From: Drechslerella dactyloides
Lineage: Eukaryota; Ascomycota; Orbiliomycetes; Orbiliales; Orbiliaceae
Direction of reading: 5' to 3'
NCBI GenBank assembly: GCA_020064725.1
Contig: JAGTWJ010000003.1
Location: 2,604,001-2,668,000, forward strand
Length of the DNA stretch: 64,000 nucleotides
Shown piece after piece: positions 58,796 to 64,000 of this stretch. The notes below the pieces were generated by a model. The model saw only the letters and a list, made by a program, of their open reading frames with translations. It made no database searches and was not told where the DNA came from. The stretch's first letter is position 1; each line of letters begins with the position of its first letter. The position numbers and the translations under genes were made by a program.

Positions 58796-60688
58796 ACGTA
58801 TTCCACAAGTGAGCGAATACCCCAAGCAAGTGAACACCCCACCAAGTGACCTCACCCTCTTTTCTCCTTTATTATTATCTATATTTATAACTATTATAAT
58901 GATGGTTTCTATAATTGAATCCTGAATAATCTTAGCTATTAGAGTTTTAGAAAAAGATGAAAAATTAAGTACTATAGTAATAGCTAAATTATATAATATT
59001 TTTCAAATAATTTTTGTTTATTGGTGTAATGGATGTTTTTTATAGAGTGATAGTATACTGAAATTATGGAATCTTATGTAATTAGAAGAGGATACTATTG
59101 TTTAGTATATACTTGAGCTGTGTGTGTGATTTTTTTATCCTAAATTAGATAATATAGAAGATATGGTTAACTAGCTGTTATTGATGTGTGTTGGTGATAG
59201 TTTGTGTTGTGTTAGTAAAAACTAGACAATAAATTTTGTAAAATGCTGTTTGAAACTCTAAATATGTCTATCCAGAAAATATGACTACTAGTGGGTTAAA
59301 TGTGAAGATTATAAGTTTATTAGTGATTAATTACAACTTGTATAAGCTATAAAAACTAAATACAGTATTATAAATAATAATATATATAATTTTAATAAAA
59401 TAGATTTTGTAATAAGTATAATCTCCTCTACTACAATCATTACAGGTACTGAAACCCACGATAAAGCAAAGCTGGCACAGCCTAGAAATTGTGAATGGGC
59501 AACAATTATTTAGGGGATATGTGTAGGAGGTTGGATAATACCATTATTTATTATTCTAGCTGGCAAATACTATTTAGTTAGTTGGTATATAGAGACCAGC
59601 TTACTAAAGGACTGGGTTATTGTACTCTCTAATAATGGCTAGATAATAAATGAGTTTGCTGTGGAGTGGATAAAATATTTTAATTAATTTATAATGTGGT
59701 GCTATATTTTAGACTACTGGTTATTAGTTTTAGATGGTTATGAAAGTTATTATTTGGTTGTTTTCAAGCTTTATTACTAAGAGCACAAAATTATTATAAT
59801 TTGTATGTTATTATATTCTTTATATCTTCTTCAGCCATTAGATATTAGATACTTTAGGCCATTAAAACAGATATATAGTCGCTAGGTGGAGGACTTGGTA
59901 TATATAGATATTAACTATATTAATAAGCTAGAGTTTTTTTCTAGATTCTATAAAATATTTATTACTATAATAATATCTAAGAATATATGTAGCAGTTTTA
60001 CTAGAACTAGGATTGTATTTTATAATCTTAATAAAGTCTTTTTAAAGCTAGATATTCAATTACTAGCACCTACCCCAGTAAATTCACACCCTAGTACTAC
60101 ACATACAACAACTACCTAAACAACAAAAACACCAATAAACCCTTCAGAAACTAGTTTACAATTAAAGTTTATTAAAAACCAGATTATCCAATATCTAAAT
60201 AGTTTTTTAACATCATTACTAGCTACTATAAACCAGTTCACTAAAAAAACACAAACAATAATACATCAACTAGCACTTATACAGGCAGAAAATACAACAC
60301 TATATTTTACAAACCAGACACTATCTAAGCACCAGCAAGTAAAAAAACAGCATATACAACAAAAAAACACATTTACCATACACCAAACTAATAAAATCCT
60401 AGATAATAATATTATAAATAAACAAAATAAACAAATAAAACATCCAAACCACCAGAGTAGCCCCTAATTAAAAACTACTTTTAGGAAAATACTACACTAT
60501 AACCACTATAATAAGCCCAACCATAATATCCAAACCTATCAAGAGACATTTTAAAGATTAAGACTAACACAACATAGATTTCCCACACCATCCTAGCAGT
60601 AGTATAGTAGTAAAGATAATATTTTTATTAGAATAGGGTAGGAAGGGTGTTCACTCACTTGGGGTGTTCGCTCGCTTGTGGAATACGT
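58796..60688 (+). mobile_element. Fot1/pogo-type DNA transposon, copy B, nested in copy A
   Basis: 1893 bp with TA duplications at 58794-58795 and 60689-60690 inside the Tyr codon of A's transposase. TIRs carry AAGCGAGCGAACACC units (several C-to-T and G-to-A changes). DDE transposase text is easily read at 59600-59880 (DGYESYY, LYLLQPLDIRYFRPLKQIYS) and continues into an open C-terminal piece. It is in the same orientation as A but of another TIR subfamily, identical in length to copy C. Confidence 0.88.
59886..60119 (+). pseudogene. Fot1-B transposase, C-terminal part
   Basis: 77 open codons: MEDLVYIDINYINKLEFFSR, FYKIFITIIISKNICSSF, VFYNLNKVFLKLDIQLLAPT. This is the region after the catalytic core of Fot1 transposases, down to the usual TPTPP-like stretch. 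Upstream catalytic residues are interrupted by stops, so no active enzyme is expected. Confidence 0.75.
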
Positions 60689-60690
60689 TA

Positions 60691-61860
60691 TGATATTCTA
60701 AATAATAATATCTATAATTTTAATAAAATAGGCTTTGCAATAGACATTATTTTAACTATTATAGTTATCATAGGTGCTGAATACCATAACAGAGCTAAAT
60801 TAGTACAGCCTGGGAATCACAAATAGGTAATAATTATTCAAGGTATTAATACCCAAGGTTAAGCCATACCACCATTCATCATCTTCATAGGTCAATACCA
60901 CCTATCCAGCTAGTATACAAAGTATAACTTATTAAAAATTTAGACAATTGTAATTACTGATAATAGCTAGACAACAAACAAAAAGGGTATAAAATAAATT
61001 TAGTATTTTAACCAATTTTCAGCACCACACTACAAAAACATATACCATCTATTAATTCTTGATAGCCATAAGAGTTACCATTCAACTGAATTCAAGTTCT
61101 ATTACCAGAAGCACAAGATTATCACATTTTATATATCTCTATATTCATTATATCTTTTTTAGCCATTAGATGTTAGTTGTTTTACCCTATTAAAGCAAGT
61201 ATACACTTATAAGATTAAAAATTTAATATATATATATATTACCCATATTAATAAACTGGAGTTCCTATCTAGCTTTTACAAGGCATTCACTACCTCAATA
61301 ACTAAAAAGAACATACATAATATCTTTACTAAAACTAGCATCTTACCCTATAACCCAGAGACAGTTTTTTCAAAGTTAGATATAACACTAATGCCCTTCC
61401 TTATAAACTCTTGTCCTAGTACAGCAGTATAGACTACCAAAACACCAAAAAATCTTATAGAAGTAGACCTACAATCAAAGCTTATTAAAAACCAAATTAC
61501 CCAACACCAAAGCAACTCTCCAACATCTATCATAGTTGCTATAGATCAGTTTACCAAAGATACACAGTTTATAATACATAAACTGTCACTTTTACATATA
61601 AAGACCACTGTACTCCAAATAATTAATAAAATATTAAACAAGCACCAGAAAACACCAAAAAATTATCTACAAAATAAAAGATCACTTAATATAAAAGAAG
61701 CATATCATATTTTAGCCCAAAATATAATAGAAAGATAACTACAGCAGAAAACCCACCAACATAATACCCAGCTAAAGGGGGGTAGTGCAAAATCACAGGG
61801 TTATAATAAGTATAACAAAGCTAGATATAATGTATAAATTTGTCAAAAAGTTGCTTAAGT
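60691..61860 (+). pseudogene. Fot1-A transposase, C-terminal part
   Basis: Continuation of A's transposase after copy B: YNFNKIGFAIDII (motif before and at the first catalytic Asp, here altered), DNSxT around 60957, LLILDSHKSYHS-like text around 61050, FLAIRC-type LQPLD region around 61150, and NKLEFLSSFYKAFTT near 61250. Several stops per 100 codons. Confidence 0.7.
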
Positions 61861-61994
61861 ATATAATTAACTTATTTACTATATAATTATAATATATCTA
61901 TAACAGGATGGTGGTGTAGTTGATGTTTCTGTTGGCATGGTGTTGAAAAATGGCACGCTTGCTTGGGTGGCACGCTCGCTTATGGATTACGTTA

Positions 61995-62072
61995 ATTAAA
62001 TTAAGAACACCAGAATCAGTCCCACCAGAATTTTATTTTAGTAGAAAGAAAGATATTCAATATTTAAAATAA
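61995..62072 (+). pseudogene. Last 25 codons of the LINE polymerase ORF
   Basis: IKLRTPESVPPEFYFSRKK and the stop codon at 62070-62072 match the end of the frame in the inverted LINE copy. The rest of the ORF lies left of Fot1-A. Confidence 0.75.
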
Positions 62073-63562
62073 TATAAAAATAAAAAAAAATAATAATGGA
62101 AATAAAATATACCAAACTTTATTAGATTTTATTCTATCAAAAATAAATTATTTAATTATTTTATATATTAAAATTAAATATATTAATATAGAAATAAACT
62201 CTCCATAAATTAAAAATAATATTAATATAAATATTAGTAAAAAACCAAAAGAAATAAAGACAAGACAATATATTATAAAAAATTAAAATTAAACTCAAAA
62301 GAGAATTTAATTATTTATACAAATAACTTTCTATTAAATTTAAAAAAAGATATTAAATCAATAGATACTAGTATATATAGCAAAATTAATAATAAATCAA
62401 TTTTCAAAATAAAAATTAGTCTGGGAGATTTAATAGAAATATACAATATTAAATTAATTACTATATAAATAACTTTTAAAAAAGTATTAAAAATATTATT
62501 ATAAAATAAAAATATAAATAATATATATTTATATTCAAATAACTAAGCTATAATATAAAGAATAAAATTATTACATTTTAAATTAAATCAAAACATTATT
62601 AAAGAAATATAAAATATTAACAAAAAACTAAATATTAATAAAATAAAAATATATATAAATTAGTATCTTAAATATAATAATATATATAAAAATAAAAAAA
62701 CAAACAAATTAATAAAATCAAATACTAAAATTTTTAAAGAAAGTTTATACAACTCTTTTATATATTTAAAAAAACAAAATAAAATAAAAAGTCTAATAAA
62801 ATAATAAGAATAATAGTAAAAATATAAAAAAAAAATAGATTATAATAATCTATCAAAACTTAAAAAAAATAAAATATTATAAAATAATAATATTAAATTT
62901 ATTTTATTAATAATATAATTAAGAACAAGACATAATATATTCAACAATTATTTATATAAAATATCAAATTTAAATATTCTAAATAAATATTATAATTATA
63001 ATATTATAATATAAATATTAAAATATCTCATCATAAGATATAAATATTATAAAAAAGAAAGAGGAAAAATAAAAAAAAAATTAAAAAAAATACTATTTAA
63101 TTTTAATACATTATTATTTACTAAAAATAAATTAATACAAATAGAAAAATATCTTAATAATATAAAAATACTTTTTAAAAAACAAGACAATTACAAAATT
63201 AATATTAATAATAAAATTAAATAAGATAATCTTAAGAAAAATTAAAAGTCTATTAATTAATATTATTAATATTAAGTAAAATAAATTATAATAAATAGTA
63301 AAAATAAACATTATAAATAATATAAAATATATTTACTTAAAAAAAAAAAGATAAAATAAGAAGAAAAAACTAAGGAAGATTAAAAGTCTTTAAAATAATA
63401 TCTAAAATTAATTAATTAATTAATTAATTAATTAATAATAAAAGAAATAGAAAAAACACACATATATATTAATTTTTATTTATACACATTTTATATTTAA
63501 TTTTCTTCCACCTACCATAACCAAAAGGTTGCATGCAGTATGATTCATAATAATAATAATAT
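62073..63562 (+). other. LINE 3' part
   Basis: AT-rich, A-strand-biased sequence homologous (in inverse orientation) to 52107-53590. It contains an AATT run at 63411-63436 and the conserved terminus with GCATGCAGTATG followed by TAA repeats. No coding sequence remains. Confidence 0.65.
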
Positions 63563-64000
63563 AGAATTTTAAAAATTTCCAAAAAATAATATTTAATTAT
63601 ATAAAAAATTTAAATTAACTATATATTATTAATAAATATTTATATTATAATTATATTATTGTATAATAATAAGCAAATACTAATAAAATTGTCTCGCGAA
63701 GCCAGCCCGCCATCCTTCGGCCTGCGAAGCAGGCCTGCCGGAGGCAGTCTGGTTCATAACGATTTTGAACTCCCGACGTCGGCTTAAAAAATTGTCGGGA
63801 TTTTTTTTATTATATTTTTCGGATCGGATTTATTTAAAAAAAAATTAAAAAATTAATTATTTTATTTTCCGACGCTTTTTTACTAAATCCCGACGCTGTT
63901 GAAAATCCCGACAAAAAAAATTAAAGTTTTAAAATTTAATAAAAACGGTTTTAAACTAATAAAAAAAAAGCCGACGTGTCGGAAAAATCCCAACAACACT
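63563..64000. repeat. AT-rich end region with GC hairpins and repeated CCGAC motifs
   Basis: Between 63690 and 63760 two GC hairpins occur (GCCTGC-GAA-GCAGGC and CTGCC-GGA-GGCAG). From 63772 to 63985 the motif CCGAC or its complement appears at least six times (63772, 63794, 63869, 63889, 63906, 63970) in otherwise A/T DNA. It resembles the subterminal repeats of a DNA transposon running off the window; no family can be named. Confidence 0.45.

Larger units (their letters stand above)
58232..61992 (+). mobile_element. Fot1/pogo-type DNA transposon, copy A, interrupted by copy B
   Basis: TIRs of about 44 bp with two AAGCGAGCGTGCCA units 17 bp apart; flanking TA at 58230-58231 and 61993-61994. 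Without copy B it is 1866 bp. The 5' half shows the start MPPKRACHY..., ESRVILTLKTIKKNKKLSIQ and AAKYYNIS-type helix-turn-helix text, then NTIPNS, ILEEEAIIQYI and NIENMANQL. After B the frame resumes at YDILNNNIYNFNKIGFA, the stretch leading to the first catalytic Asp, and the DNSW and LQPLD regions (about 60957-61170) follow. Stops throughout. Empty-site reading restores both the LINE frame and, at B's site, the transposase frame. Confidence 0.88.
53943..63560 (+). mobile_element. Tad-like LINE, RIP-degraded and interrupted by three nested insertions
   Basis: Once the MITE (57358-57606) and Fot1-A (58232-61992, containing B) are removed, about 5.6 kb remain with the order zinc knuckle, AP-type endonuclease, reverse transcriptase, C-terminal domain, AT-rich 3' part and TAA tail (63550-63562), as in Tad1-clade LINEs. 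Its 5' end may extend to about 52003 across the inverted copy. The coding strand is A- and C-rich but G-poor over most of its length, i.e. mainly G-to-A change. Every frame has stops. ATTTTAAAA near 51991 and 63567 could be a remnant target duplication; this is weak. Confidence 0.8.

Noticed and set aside
40891..64000. The AT-rich block as mitochondrial DNA (NUMT) or assembly contamination
   Set aside because: It contains nuclear-type LINE and Fot1 elements with TA duplications and RIP-like mutation, and no mitochondrial genes or tRNAs.

Overview
The window is nuclear DNA of a filamentous ascomycete (Pezizomycotina; a eurotiomycete-like fungus is my inference, not proven). The evidence is short GT-AG introns of 44-117 bp, a PacC zinc-finger regulator, a SIP3/LAM lipid-transfer protein, a Vam7 SNARE, Ku80, and a 23 kb block whose base changes look like repeat-induced point mutation (RIP).

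Positions 1-38410 are gene-bearing. In order: the 3' part of an F-box/WD40 gene (+), pacC (+), an EB1/Mal3 microtubule tip protein (+), a TPR-DnaJ co-chaperone (-), a Rua1-C domain regulator (-), a gene-free 4.3 kb stretch, a ten-exon BAR-PH-GRAM-VASt sterol-transfer protein of the SIP3/LAM type (-), vam7 (+), an ING-PHD chromatin protein (-), a Gfd2/YDR514C-like DEDDh nuclease-fold protein (+), a three-KH RNA-binding protein (+) and intronless ku80 (-). The arm ends with a divergent pair of haem enzymes that share one 0.9 kb promoter region: a heme-thiolate peroxidase/peroxygenase (-) and a fatty-acid alpha-dioxygenase (+). I rebuilt the exon structures by hand from splice sites, reading frame and family conservation; every complete multi-exon model given closes in frame.

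From about 40.9 kb to the end the DNA is extremely A+T rich and holds only transposon wreckage. I could resolve a stack of insertions: a Tad-like LINE on the + strand (zinc knuckle, endonuclease, reverse transcriptase, C-terminal domain); a 5'-truncated LINE copy in inverse orientation with a 17-bp target duplication; a 249-bp MITE sitting inside the reverse-transcriptase active-site motif; a Fot1/pogo element (A) in the LINE; and a second Fot1 (B) inside A's transposase. A third Fot1 (C, inverted, same 1893-bp length as B) and two 1.1-kb full-length palindromic foldback elements lie to the left.

The most unusual observation is that all six TA-flanked elements share one terminal architecture. 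It is ACGT, then a unit beginning AAGCGA at offset 11, then the same unit again exactly 17 bp later. The four bases after the unit core differ between families but agree between the repeats and both ends of each element, apart from scattered RIP-type changes. This looks like a terminus recognition word that has diversified across autonomous and non-autonomous partners.
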